Shown: positions 44,560-56,105 of the stretch, in pieces | Numbering within the stretch: position 1 is the first letter of the stretch | Layout of the letters: each line of letters starts with the position of its first letter | NCBI GenBank assembly: GCA_946902985.2 | Contig: OX336396.1 | Coordinates: 232,762,797 to 232,826,796 of the forward strand | Source: Meconema thalassinum | Taxonomy: Eukaryota > Arthropoda > Insecta > Orthoptera > Tettigoniidae | Length of the DNA: 64,000 nt | Reading direction: 5' to 3' | Translations under genes and position numbers: made by a program | The notes under the pieces: generated by a model | Told to the model about the DNA's origin: nothing | The model's database searches: none | What the model saw: only the letters and a program-made list of their open reading frames with translations

Positions 44560-44885
44560 TTTTTTTTAGCGTATGGCTTTTAGTGCCGGGAGTGTCCGAG
44601 GACATGTTCGGCTCGCCTATTTTGTAGCTGCTGCGAGACACACACCCAATGGGTGAGCTACAAGTACCGCTGGGGAAAAAAGTGGGAATGTAAGGACGAG
44701 GAGTTGGAAGGTAGTGGCTGTGGCCTATAGTTAGGGACCAACCCCGGCATTTGCCTGGAAGGAACATGGGAAACCACAGAAGACCATCTTCAAGGTTGCC
44801 GGCGGGGGGATTCGAACCTCCTCGCCTCCCGGATGTGAGCAACTGCCAGCAGTCATGCCGTAACGACCACGGCTAACTCACTCGG
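44560..44885 (-). mobile_element. SINE family G (D-type tail on an A-type core)
   Basis: TTGCCTGATA at 44550-44559 and 44886-44895 is a 10-bp TSD. The left 80 bp (CGTATGGCTTTTAGTGCCGG, GTGTCCGAGGACATGTTCGG) is the family D tail. The middle has the A core (GGCATTTGCCTGGAAGG, GGGAAACCACAGAAGACC). The head on the minus strand includes GTGGTCGTTACGGCATGAC. Confidence 0.92.
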
Positions 44886-45074
44886 TTGCCTGATAATTAT
44901 CATTTCTTACACCGTCTGCCTAAATCAGTCCATCACTTCATGAAGAAACGTGTCAGTGCAACTATCCATTTTTACACCATTAGCCGGCGTTTTATGAAGT
45001 GCCTAGAATTTTCATGAAAAGAAAAACGGATTTCACTATCTGACTACGGCATATAGATTTCCTGTAACTTAATT

Positions 45075-45324
45075 TAATAACCCCTGGCACTACAGCCCAT
45101 GAAGGACCTAGGCCTACCAAACGACATCTGCCCAGCCATTTGGCCTGCATATATTGGGGTGACGCGCGGTCTGAGCATCGGTTCCCTTCGGCAGTTAATC
45201 TTTTTTTTTCGTGACCGGGGCACTGCCTCACTGTCAAACAGCTACTCAATTGTCCTCACCGGGCTGAGTGTACCCCGTTCCAGCCCTCAGGGGCAGGCGC
45301 GCTACCCCAACACAACGGGGCCGG
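45075..45324 (-). mobile_element. SINE family C, copy with a deleted B-box region
   Basis: It is inverted relative to 37187-37496. CCTGGCACTACAGCCCATGA starts the 3' end, and CAGGCGCGCTACCCCAACAC ends the head. The segment holding the B box is missing. Flanks CCTGTAACTTAATTT (45061) and CCTGTAACTAATT (45325) form an imperfect TSD. Confidence 0.88.
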
Positions 45325-45936
45325 CCTGTAACTAATTATGATGAAGGTAATGTGTTGTTGGGGTATCCTAACCAGACCAGGCTTGGCCACCAATTGAACT
45401 AACACGGCTGGAAATTAATTAAATTAATGATTATAAGTAGGGCTCAGATTTTTAGGTAAATATTTATTTTTATGTAAATACATATTTGAAACATTTTGCC
45501 TATAAATACATAAATTCCTGCTTTTCACTTATTAGCACATAACAAGATATAATATTTACATATATTTAAATCAGTATGCTAGATCTTTCAGTTCATTGCA
45601 TTTTTGTTCTGTTAATTTAACAGAGAAGAACCTGTGGGCTATCTAATCTTCATGCAGAGCGTATGTCAGCTCGCAGCTGTGTTTCTTTTATCTTGTCGCC
45701 CCGTCCCACTCACTGTGGAAGCCGGTGATTTCCATGTCCATAGCCATATAGCACCACGTGCTAGACCTTCCCCCTCCCCCCCCCCCCCCATCTACATGGA
45801 ACTAGTGTCACTCATATGCATTTCATTTCTGGCACTGTGAAGTGTAAGGCAGTTCTACGATTCCTAAAGTAAAAGCAACTACAAGTTGTCGTCTGCAGCA
45901 GTATGTTGCAGAATTTAGGATAGTCATTTTACTTCT

Positions 45937-46080
45937 GATGGGGGCGTTCTGTTCTGCCAACCATGTGCAAAGCAATCAAGGCTGAACAGCGATCTCAAGT
46001 TACACCACACCTCGAGGGCAAGAAACATAATGCCGCAGTTTCGCGCCTTCAGAAGAAGTGTTTCGCGGTAATCGTCGGTC
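45937..46080 (+). pseudogene. BED/CGGBP1-like zinc-finger remnant of a hAT transposase
   Basis: DGGVLFCQPCAK supplies a Cys-x2-Cys. After a frameshift the adjacent frame reads AEQRSQVTPHLEGKKHNAAV, supplying His-x5-His, then SRLQKKCF. The CxxC...HxxxxxH spacing and the QHLxxxKH-like block are typical of DNA-binding fingers at the N-terminus of hAT transposases. No catalytic domain follows before the Helitron. Confidence 0.6.
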
Positions 46081-46260
46081 ATTTGTGATTGGAAACCTGA
46101 AGATGTATCTCGTTGTGTATTGTAATTCTTCAGCAGTCATTGAGGCATAGCATACATTGTATTCGTGAGTACTGCATATTGTTTATATTGTCAATAATAA
46201 ATTAAATTTCAATTACATATTTTTACCTTTTTGTCACATATTTCAGGTATTTATAATACA

Positions 46261-49200
46261 CTAGCTGAAGTACCCGTGCTTCGCTACGCGTCATAAATAA
46301 ATTAAAATGTGAAAGTGACAGTTAAAACAGGGGATAGGCGAGGTGCTGCGCAGAGGGAGATTAAGGATGGAACATTTTGTCCAACTACACCGTTCGGCGT
46401 TGACCGTGTTTTATAGCACAAATTTAGGTTTTACTCGCTAACCGTTGGAGATACCTTTCGGATAGAAAATGTAATTTTAAACCTCGTATATGCCATCAAA
46501 AGTTTGCTATTTCTTAGCGTTCACTTTTTATTTGAAATGGAAATATGAAAGTTTGAAACCAAAGGGTGTAGTGACGTCACTAAAATGGTCGCCATAGTGC
46601 AAAGTATTGAAATCAAAAGTAGCCTATATGTTAACCAGTTAAATCAGCTACTTTCATGTAAAATTCATGTAAGTCGGACCAGTGGTTCTTGCGTGATTGA
46701 GTAATACACAGACACACACCATCTCATTTTTAGCCTCGCTTCGCTCGCGTCATAGTCGTGTCATATTGTTATTCAATGACATGCAGGTTTAACCCCGTTA
46801 ACACCCCTTTATAACCTGAATATCCAAAAATCCCTCCTTAGTAGACATTTTCGACACACAACAAACATATCCCCTTCTTCTAACTTCAATAGTTTTGATT
46901 GGTCGATGAGAGTGAACATCCAAAAATCCTTCCTTAGTGGACGTTTTTATTCCAGAATTTCACCCCTCCCCATATGCCCCTTAAATTGGATTTATGAAAA
47001 AAAAACGGTCGAACATCTACTTATTTTAATTATTTATTCATTTATTAATTTTTAAGGTGATTGGAACTCGGAGAAAATCAAACTCCTCGTCTATGTCGTT
47101 TAAGAGACACACGCTCCGTTCGGAATCTTTCAACCCCCACGTTTCATCCCTTTCACCTCATAATATACACCACATCGAAAAACCATTAGACATGTGTCAG
47201 CTTATTTTAAATGATTAGTATATATGCCAAGTATCACATCCCCAAATGAAACCACTCATGAGATATTGTTATTCAATGAAATGCATGTTTACCCCCTTAA
47301 CACCTCATTAGAACCTGAATATCCAAAACTCTTTCCTTAGTGGACGTTTTCGACATACCACGAACTTATCCCCAAATTTCATGTTTCTAACTTCAATAAT
47401 TTTTGCTGGGCGATGATGAGTGAGTGAGTCAGTCAGGACATTTTCTTTCATTAATATTTGAGAATTTCACCCCTCCCCAAGAACTCCTTAAATTGGATTT
47501 ATGAAAAAAAAACGGTCGAACACCTATTTACTTATTTAAAGCTGTTTTCCCCCTGAGTTTGATAAGTGAGTAAGTAAGTCAATCAGTTAGGACACCTTCT
47601 TTCCTGTTTCCCCCCCCCCCCCCGAATTTCACTCCTCCCCATGGGCCCCTTAAATTGGATTTATGAAGAAATGGTCGAACACCTATTTACTTATTTTTAA
47701 GCTGCTTTTTCCGCTGAATTTCAAACTTATCGCCTATGTTGAATAAGAGATACAGTACACGCTCCGTTAAGAATCCTTCAACCCCCAATTTTCTCCCCTT
47801 TCACCTCATAATATACACCATATCGATAAACCCTTAGACACATGTCTGCTTATTTTAAATGATTAGTTTGTATGCCGAATATCACATCCCCAAATAAAAC
47901 AACTCGTGAGATATTGTTATTCAATGAAATGCAAGTTTAACCCCCTTAACACCCCTGCAGAACATGAATATTCAAAAATCCATCCTTAGTGGACTTTTTC
48001 GACAAACAACGAACATATCCCCAAAATTTCAAGTTTCTAACTGCAATAGGTTTGCTGGGGGATGATGAGTGAATATCCAAAAATCCTTCCTTAGTGGACT
48101 TCTTTCCCCAGAATTTCATCCCTCTCCATGAGCCCCTTAAATTGGATTATGAAAAAACGATCGAACACCTATCTACTACTTTTTCAATCTGATTTTTCTC
48201 CCTGAGATTCTTACTTTTTGCCTCTGTCTTTTAAGAGATACTTGCTCCGTTAAGAATCCTTCAACACTCACTTTTCACACATACACCTCATAATATACAC
48301 CACATCGAAAAACCCTCAGACATGTGTCTTCTTATTCTTAATGATGAGTTTATATGCCTAGTATCCCATCCCAAAGGAAATCATTCGGGAGATATTGTTA
48401 TTCAATTAAATGCAAGTCTACCCCCTTAACACCCCTTTAGAACCTGAATATCCAAAATTCCTTCCTTAGTGGACGTTTTCAACATACAACGAACATAGCC
48501 CCTTAATGTCATGTTTCTAACTTCAATAATTTTGGCTGGGGGATGATGAGTGAGTAAGTCAGGACATTTTCTTTCAATAATTTTTCAGAATTTCACCCCT
48601 CTCATGAACCCCATAAATTGGATTTATGGAAAAAAAACGGTCGAACACCTATTTACTTTTTTTTGAGCTGTTCTTTCCCCCTGAGTTTGATGAGTGAGTG
48701 AGTTAGGACACTTTCTTTCCTGTTTTCCCCCCAAAATTTCACCTCTCTCCAAGGGCCCCTTAAATTGGATTTATGAAAAAACGGTCGAACACCTATTTAA
48801 TTATATTTTAAGCTGTTTTTTTCCGCCGAATTTCAAACTTCTCGCCTATGTCGTTTAAGAGATACACGCTCCGTTAAGAAACCCTCAACCCCCAATTTTC
48901 ACCCCTTTCACCTCGTAATATACACCTCATCGATAAACCCTTAGACATATGTCTGATTCTTTTAATGATTAGCTTATATACCGAATATCACATCCCCAAA
49001 GAAACAACTCATGAGATATCGTTATTCAATGAAATGCACGTTTACCCCCTTAACACCTCTTTAAAACCCGAATAACAAAAATCATTCATTAGTTGACGTT
49101 TTCGATATACAGCGAACATATTCCCAAAATCTCATGTTTCTAACTTTAATAGTTTTCGCTGGGCGTGACGAGTGAGTGAGTCAGACAGGACATTTTCTTT

Positions 49201-51599
49201 CAATTATTTTTACCAGAATATCACCCCTCCCCATGGGCCCCTTAAATTGGATTGATGAAAAAACGCTTGAACACCTATTAACTTATTTTTTAAGCTGTCT
49301 TTTTCCCCTGAGTTTGATGATTGAGTGAGTTAGTCAGTCAGTTAGGACACTTTCTCTCCTTTTTCCCCCCAGAATTTCACCCCACCCCATTGGCTCCTTA
49401 AATTAATTTATGAAAAAACGGTGGAACACCGACTTACTTATTTTTTAAGCTGATTTTTTTTCGCCGAGTTTCAAATTTCTCGCCTATGTCGTTTAGGAGA
49501 TAGGCCTACACGCTTCGTTAGGAATCCTTCAACCCCCAATTTTCACCCCTTTCACCTCATAATAATACACCACATCGAAAAACCCATAGACACATGTCTG
49601 CTTATTTTTAATGATTAGTTTATATGCCGAGTATCACATCCACAAATGAAACCACTCGTGAGATATTGTTATTCAATAAAATGCAGGTTTAACCCCCTTA
49701 AGACCCCTTTAGAGCCTGAATATTCAAAAATCCTCCCTTAGTGTATGGTTTTGACATACAACGAACATATCCCGAAAATGACATGTTTCCAACTTCAATA
49801 TTTTTGGCTGGGCGATGATGAGTGGGTGAGTGAGTCAGGACATTTTCTTTCAATTTTTTTCTTCAGAATTTCACCCCTCCCGATGAACCCCTTAATTTGG
49901 TTTATCAAAAAAACTGTCGAACACATATAAGTTATACGTATTTTTAAGCAGTTTTTCCCCCTGTGTTTGAAGAGCGAGTGAGTCAGTCGGTTAGGACACT
50001 TTCTTTCCTGTTTTTTTTTTTTACACAGAATTTCACCCCTCGCCATAGGCCCCTTAAATTGGATTTATGAAAAAATAAACGGTCAAACACCTATTTACTT
50101 ATTTTTTATGCTGATTTTTTTCTTGCTGAGTTTCAAACTCCTCGCCTATGTCGTTTATGAGATACAGGCTCCGTTATGAATCTTTCAACCCCCACTTTTC
50201 ACCCCTTTCACCTCATAATATACACCACATCGAAAAACCCTCAGACACATGTCTTCTTATTTTTAATGATGAGTTTATATGCCGAGTAACACATCCACAA
50301 ATGAAACCACTCGTGAGATATTGTTATTCAATAAAATGCAGGTTTAACCCCCTTAAGACCCCTTTAGAGCCTGAATATTCAAAAATCCTCCCTTAGAGTA
50401 TGGTTTTGACATACAACGAACATATCCCGAAAATGACATGTTTCCAACTTCAATATTTTTGGCTGGGCGATGATGAGTGGGTGAGTGAGTCAGGACATTT
50501 TCTTTCAATTTTTTTCTTCAGAATTTCACCCCTCCCGATGAACCCCTTAATTTGGTTTATCAAAAAAACTGTCGAACACATATAAGTTATACTTATTTTT
50601 AAGCAGTTTTTCCCCCTGTGTTTGAAGAGCGAGTGAGTCAGTCGGTTAGGACACTTTCTTTCCTGTTTTTTTTTTTACACAGAATTTCACCCCTCGCCAT
50701 AGGCCCCTTAAATTGGATTTATGAAAAAATAAACGGTCAAACACCTATTTACTTATTTTTTATGCTGATTTTTTCCTGCTGAGTTTCAAACTCCTCGCCT
50801 ATGTCGTTTATGAGATACAGGCTCCGTTAGGAATCTTTCAACCCCCACTTTTCACCCCTTTCACCTCATAATATACACCACATCGAAAAACCCTCAGACA
50901 CATGTCTTCTTATTTTTAATGATGAGTTTATATGCCGAGTATCACATCCCCCAGTGAAACCAATCGGGAGATATTGCTATTCGATGAAATGCAGGTCTAC
51001 CCCCTTAACACCCCTTTAGAACCTGAATATCCAAAAATCCTTTCTTAGTGGGCGTTTGCGGCCCTTGAGTAAGCTGCATACCAAATTTCATTCCAATCCG
51101 TTGGGTGGGTTCTGAGATTTCGTGATGAATGTGTGAGTGAGTGAGTGAGTGGTATTTGACAAATATCTAGTAGATAGTGTCAAGTCTTTGTTATGCTATA
51201 CTCGGTTGACAGTGCTGTGTGAGCAGTTGAGTAACTAACGGGATTTCAAGTAAAGATCCTCATTTTCTATACCGGTAGTGCAGAGCGCAATTGGCATCCA
51301 GACGGCCGTGTCTCGACTTGAGCTATGTTGCCATGGAAACTATCTGACTTGCCATTTCTTCATGAGTATATTTTATGATTTGATTAGCCTGTTTTTGAGT
51401 GAAAAAGGGCCGAAATCCCAAGAATGAGAAATACTATCGAAAATTCATGTAGCCAGCGGTTCCTTCTGGGTCCTAAACTATGTGTATGCAAAATATGGTT
51501 GAGATTGGTGGAACGGTGTAGATTTGTATACGGAACCAACATATATACATACATACATACATACATACATACAGACTTTCACTTTTATATATTAGAAGA
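46261..51599 (-). mobile_element. Non-autonomous Helitron with internal tandem array
   Basis: On the minus strand the 5' end reads A|TCTTCTAATATATAAAAG (T at 51599). The 3' end reads CGTAGCGAAGCACGGGTAC then TTCAGCTAG|T (CTAG at 46264-46261), with a bulged GC hairpin CGT(A)GC-GAA-GCACG about 10 nt before CTAG. A|TC...CTRR|T ends without TIRs and insertion between A and T are Helitron hallmarks. No Rep/helicase is present. An alternative inner 5' end (A|TCTACTAG) lies at 51174, so two nested elements are possible. Confidence 0.72.
46763..51060. repeat. Tandem array of 0.5-0.65-kb units inside the Helitron
   Basis: The marker ATATTGTTATTCAATG (or a close variant) occurs at 46763, 47263, 47911, 48392, 49016, 49663, 50318 and 50971. 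Spacings are 500, 648, 481, 624, 647, 655 and 653. Long units contain AAATTGGATTTATGAAAAAA twice, about 150 bp apart; the 481 and 500 units contain it once. The 49663 and 50318 units are nearly identical, which produces two identical 61-codon ORFs (49745 and 50400) that I read as non-coding. Confidence 0.88.
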
Positions 51600-51799
51600 T
51601 AAAAAATAAATATTTTCCTGATTTTTAGCACCTAATAATCTGAGCCCTAATGATAAGTCCATGATTTGCTATGTAATAATTCCTTCTATGATATGCATAA
51701 GCCATACACTGCTCGTAACAATAGAAGCAACGATGACATATTTTAGTTTTGGGAGTTCCGACATCACACTGTTTTGCTTTCGTAGAGATTGGCTTTTTA

Positions 51800-52452
51800 T
51801 TATCTGTTGTACTATCTCTACGTAGTATAAAACAAAGTTCCCGATTCTTGGATATAACTGGTAATCTCGAGAACCACTGAATGGCTTTTGATGTGGTTTT
51901 CACCATTCTACAAAGGATTTCTCGAGAAAGGTTTCTGAACAAAAAACATTCATTTATGACCAAAGGAAGCCGAGCAGTAACGATTTCTGTAATACGAGTC
52001 GAACAAAAATCTGCTGTCCGTGCGTCTTTTAAACTTACGCTGGGTAATCCGTTAAACATATTTATATACTACAGTATGAGTGTAAGAAGTGTTCAGCATG
52101 ATAAGTTTTACAAAAAATTCCGTGACAGGATAACTCTCTTTAATACATCGCCTACAATAAGTGTTGTTACGTTTTCGTTTCTTCCAACAATCTCCATTCA
52201 ATGGAAATTTAAATTACTAGCTTCGGAGTGAGTTAATGAGCTAGCGAGCGAGCCTATCACCCCAGCTTCGGCCAGCTTCGACCTGTCGAGTCGTGTCGAG
52301 TTATGACTTGAGAGAAGAGTATAATGTGTTTGAAGTTTCGCTGTTCACCTCGGCATTTCTGAATTTGTCTGGGACCTGCCGTCCATGTGCCTTTTAAGCT
52401 AACGCTGGGTAAACCAGTAGATATACCGGGCGAAGCCGGGGCGGGTTGCCAG
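51800..52452 (+). mobile_element. Helitron-like repeat with terminal hairpin
   Basis: TCTCTACGTAGTATAAAACA, CCCGATTCTTGG and TTTTAAACTTACGCTGGGTA match the repeat at 56755-57000. A copy of AAGCTAACGCTGGGTAAACC precedes CCGGGCGAAGCCGGG (52426-52440) and GCGGGTTGCCAG|T. The hairpin is that of a Helitron 3' end, although CCAG replaces CTAG. Boundaries inside this composite are uncertain. Confidence 0.5.
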
Positions 52453-52789
52453 TAGATACACACAATAAGATAACAGAGCTTTAAAGTTAAAAGCGTAACA
52501 AAATGATACATGCATAATTATGATGTTGGTTCATATTATAATATCTCTTGGAGCACATCTGATCAATTCTTGACAAAATACAACCAAGAAATGTCCTGCA
52601 ACGGAGACTTGGACTCAATTAAAATCATCTATTTTGGTAGTTAGTTGTTGTTGTTTTATGGGGCGGAACTACGAGGTCATCTGCCCCTAATCATCTATTT
52701 TAATACATTGTATCTTAATTTGCAATAAATAATTTGATATTATTAGACTTTTCTATAATAATTTGGCCATCCCTGTAATAATAATAATA

Positions 52790-53735
52790 ATAATAATACG
52801 TATATGAATCTTACAATCGACTGTCTAGCCTTTGCAGATGATCTAGTGATCTTTTCAGATTCCATTGATATGGCAGAAGAACAAATTAACCAGCTGAAAA
52901 ATCAAGCACTGAAGGCTGGGCTTCAAATCTCCTTTGAGAAGACACAATTCATGACAAACATAAAATCAGCGCCCAGGGAACTGGAGGTCGGACTAGGAAA
53001 AGTTCTGAAGGCAGAAAAGTTTAAATACCTCGGTGAATAGATAGAGCCTAACCTATCAGAGAAGGAAGCCTTCATGTCACGCATTAATAAAATGGAAATG
53101 GCATACAACCTGACTAAAGACATCTACAATAAGGGATCGATATCCTTAAACGCCAAAATTAGACATTACTGCACTGTTATTCGACCAGAGGCTCTGTATG
53201 CGGCTGGGACTCTAATAATGAACAAGAAAGGTTTAATTGAAAAACTAGAGGCTAAAGAAAGGAAGATTTAGAGGAAAATCCTGGGTCCCATCAAAGAAAA
53301 CAGCGAGTACAGAGGGCGTCACAACCACGAATTGTACAAGCACGTGGAGAAGATCAGCGACACGATTCGAAAAAGAAGGATTGCCTTTTATAGCCACGTG
53401 ACACGAATGAGCCCAGGCAGGATATCAAAACGTATATTGACGTACTTTCAAGATAAGAAAACCAAAGGGGCATGGTTTACGGAAGTTGAGAAAGATCTAC
53501 GTGAAATGGAAATTTCCCCTAAAGATACCCAGGAGCGTGTTCCACTTCAGGAAAAACTACGTACGCACAAAGGTTTCCAGGAAAAGCCGAAGCTGAAGAC
53601 AGGGAAGGTGTGGTCCCAAGAGAGAAAAGAACAACACCGGAGACGAATGCGGGAACACTGGGCGGTAGTTAAAGCTCGGAAGAAGAGACAGTTGAACTGA
53701 CGTGGTCCCTAGTTGGCCGAATCGAAGAAAGAAGA
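52790..53735 (+). pseudogene. LINE RT 3' part with two in-frame stops
   Basis: One reading frame runs from FADDLVIFSDS (motif C, about 52830) through GLQISFEKTQFM, KFKYLGE, stop TAG (53038-53040), RPEALYAAGTL, a second TAG (53269-53271), KILGPIKENSEYR, SDTIRKRRIAFYSHVTRM and QHRRRMREHW to a TGA at 53698. The three open segments at 52804, 53074 and 53332 share this frame, so only the two nonsense changes break it. It is 5'-truncated just before motif C, directly after an (ATA)n run (52777-52798). The tail is (AAT)n. Confidence 0.88.
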
Positions 53736-53760
53736 TGAATAATAATAATAATAATAATAA

Positions 53761-55147
53761 ATCTGGAAAACGGAGACGATCCCGGAAGAATGGAAAGTGG
53801 CCCTTATACATCCTTTGCACAAGAAAGGTAATAACCAAGATGTCATTAACTATAGAGGTATATCCCTTTTGCCTGTGGCCTACAAGATATTCTCAACAAT
53901 ACTTCTATACAGGGTAGAAGCAACACCTCACAATCATTTAGGTGAATATCAAAGTGGATTTAGAAAAGGCAGATCTTGCTCAGAACAGAATTCGACACAG
54001 ACAATTATCTTCTAAAACCAGAATAGTGACCTTTGTAGATTTTAAAAAGGCTTTTGATTCTGTCGACAGGGACACTCTAGATAAAGTAATCAGAGAATTT
54101 GGAGTTAAATCTAAACTGGCAAACCTAATCCGTGAAACCCTCAAAGACACTATTTCAAGTGTAAAATTTCGGGGAGAAATTTCAAAACCATTCAAAATAA
54201 ATACAGGTGTAAGGCAAGGCGATAGTTTATCTCCACTCTTATTCAAATGTATCCTGAAAAAAATAGTACGAATTTGGAATACGAAATTGAAGGAGCAGGA
54301 TATATCACCTATAACACTAGGGAGAAAAAACAGTGGTGTTAAAGTAAATTGTCTGGCAATTGCTGATGATTTTGCTATACTTTCTGAAAACTTAGCTATT
54401 AGAAGAGATAGCCAATAAAACAGGTTTGAAGATTTCTGTAGAAAAAACAAAACTTATGACAAATATGCTACTAAAAATGCTCCAGAAACCCTAATAACAA
54501 AAATTGGTCAAATTAAGAGGGTAGATAAGTTCAAATATTTGGGGGAAATACTGAAATTCAAAAGAATGGCTTAGAAAAATCTGCTGTAGAAGAAAGAGTG
54601 CATAAGTTTCAAAGAGCATATGGTATAATCAGGAATACCTATAACAAAAAATGTTTATCTATGAAATTGAAAATACAGCACTATAGAACAGTAATTAAAC
54701 CAGAATGCTTTTATGCCAGTGAATGTCTAACACTAAATTATAAATTGAATAAATTAGAAGTATCAGAAAGAATTATATCGGAACATTGAAAACATAACGG
54801 AGACAATAAAGAAGAGGCGATTGTTATTTTTCGGACATTTATATAGAATGAATGATAGCAGATTTACCAAGCAGATTTTTAAATATCTTTGGAAAAAGAA
54901 ATCGACAACAGCCTGGTTTCAAGAAGTAAAGGAAGATTTAGAAAAAAAAAAACAATGTAAGAGAAGAAGATGCACTAGAGAGAGAAATTTTCAACAACAA
55001 AAAAAGGGTAGTCTATTGGGAATGGAAGGACTCCAAGGAAGGCAATATAAGAAAACAGGCTCAAAATGGTCGGAAGAGAGAAAGAAGACACACAGCGAAA
55101 AGATGAAGGAGCTCAGGAGGAAGAAGAAAGAACAACAAAAAGACTAA
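53761..55147 (+). pseudogene. LINE reverse transcriptase, multiple frameshifts
   Basis: Segments in order: NYRGISLLPVAYKIFSTILL, GEYQSGFRKGRSCSEQ, a frameshift near 53985, motif A TFVDFKKAFDSVD, motif B TGVRQGDSLSPLLF, motif C LAIADDFAIL (IADD instead of the FADD of its sister copies), a frameshift near 54405, KFKYLGE, YGIIRNTYNKK, a third break near 54790, FFGHLYRMNDSRF and EERKKTHSEKMKELRR before the final stop. Both catalytic aspartates remain, but the frame is lost in at least three places. Confidence 0.85.
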
Positions 55148-55177
55148 ACATTGAAATTGGTTCGTGGTCCTCAGAAG

Positions 55178-56105
55178 GGTGTCCGGACATAACGTACCAC
55201 GGACAAAACGTTCCACTTGATTTGCGAGGACATAACGTACCACCTAGGTCGTTATCTACCTAAGAACGGTTTTCCCGTAATCCCCAAATATTTACACTAG
55301 GACATAACGTACCACTTGATGTCAGACGGGCATTCCAGTTACAGGTTCATTACCACATAAACATCAGTGGCGATCACACTCTGCGGCTTTAAACGTTTTG
55401 GTATTGTAACATGGAGTTGTGTACAACGAATAAGGGCGGTTTATGTGCGCACTTTGACGGATGAAGTACGAATTGTACATTGAAAGCTCAAAGAGAAAGA
55501 AGAAATATGTCAAGTATGATGAACGGCTTGACAGAATAATGAAGCGGTATGAAGAGAATGGAAACTTGAAATCTTGCTTGAGAGCTCTCTCATATTCGTA
55601 GAACTTGGAATGAAACTTTACATGGCGAACTTGCTATTCAATTAGAATGAAACATCCCATGACGAACTTGCTATTCGCTAGGATATAAAACCCACAAAAA
55701 CAATTAAAAATTAAAATAATAATAATAAAGAAAACCAAAAATAACCAGAGCTTAACGACAGCTGATTTTGAACACGTCGAAATGTTTATAAACATTTTGC
55801 CAGTCCAAAGCCTGGATAAAGTGTGATGGGAACCCAAAAACTTATCATATTTTATATTAGTTTATGTTATGTTATTGCCCACGTATTTATTACCAGGATT
55901 AATTGAGCAATACCGAGCAAGTGGCCGTGCGGTTAGGGTTTTATGCACCCTAAATACAGTACTTCCCACTCTTTCAAGTGGTACGTTATGACCTCTCCTA
56001 AATATTTTGAGGTCATTAGCTGACTCTTCGCAGGTAATCAGCCGGCCAAGTGGTACGTTATATCCGGTGGTACGTTATGCCCGTGGTAAGTTTTGTCCTA
56101 TAACC
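55178..56105. mobile_element. MULE-like element with symmetrical subterminal motifs
   Basis: CCTCAGAAG at 55169-55177 and 56106-56114 is a 9-bp TSD. The motif ACATAACGTACCAC or a close variant occurs at 55187, 55203, 55230 and 55302, and inverted at 55978, 56050, 56067 and 56083. The outermost pairs form imperfect TIRs of about 39 bp. The left end GGTGTCCGGACA also occurs at the left end of the MULE at 18191-18202, and TTTGCCAGTCCAAAGCCTGG (near 55796) matches that element near 23084. Those links and the TSD length support Mutator-like origin. Confidence 0.75.
55461..55601 (+). pseudogene. Short ORF resembling a MULE transposase C-terminus
   Basis: 46 codons: MKYELYIESS, then a basic KRKKKYVKYDERLDRIMKR and LKSCLRALSYS before TAG. 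The KYVxxDxRLxxI and LRALSY blocks resemble the last 50 residues of insect MULE transposases and the remnant at 22785-22935. It is too short to be a transposase and may be a residue of the parent autonomous copy. Expression is unknown. Confidence 0.5.

Larger units (their letters stand above)
45439..51653 (+). mobile_element. Probable hAT element hosting a Helitron
   Basis: GGGCTCAGATTTTTAGGT at 45440-45457 is mirrored by CACCTAATAATCTGAGCCC ending at 51652, giving about 18 bp of TIR. Flanking TGATTATAAGT and TGATAAGT are similar but do not give a clean 8-bp TSD. A BED-type zinc-finger remnant lies at 45937-46080. The Helitron at 46261-51599 lies inside. The rest of the transposase is not present, so this would be a deletion derivative. 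The hAT call rests on TIR style and the finger. Confidence 0.55.

Noticed and set aside
49745..50585. Two identical 61-codon ORFs (49745-49930 and 50400-50585) as a duplicated small gene
   Set aside because: They lie in the same position of two nearly identical tandem-array units; other units do not keep the frame.
51625..52059. 144-codon minus-strand ORF as a host gene or captured exon
   Set aside because: Half of it overlaps a Helitron-like repeat also present, with frame breaks, at 56755-57000; no domain recognised.
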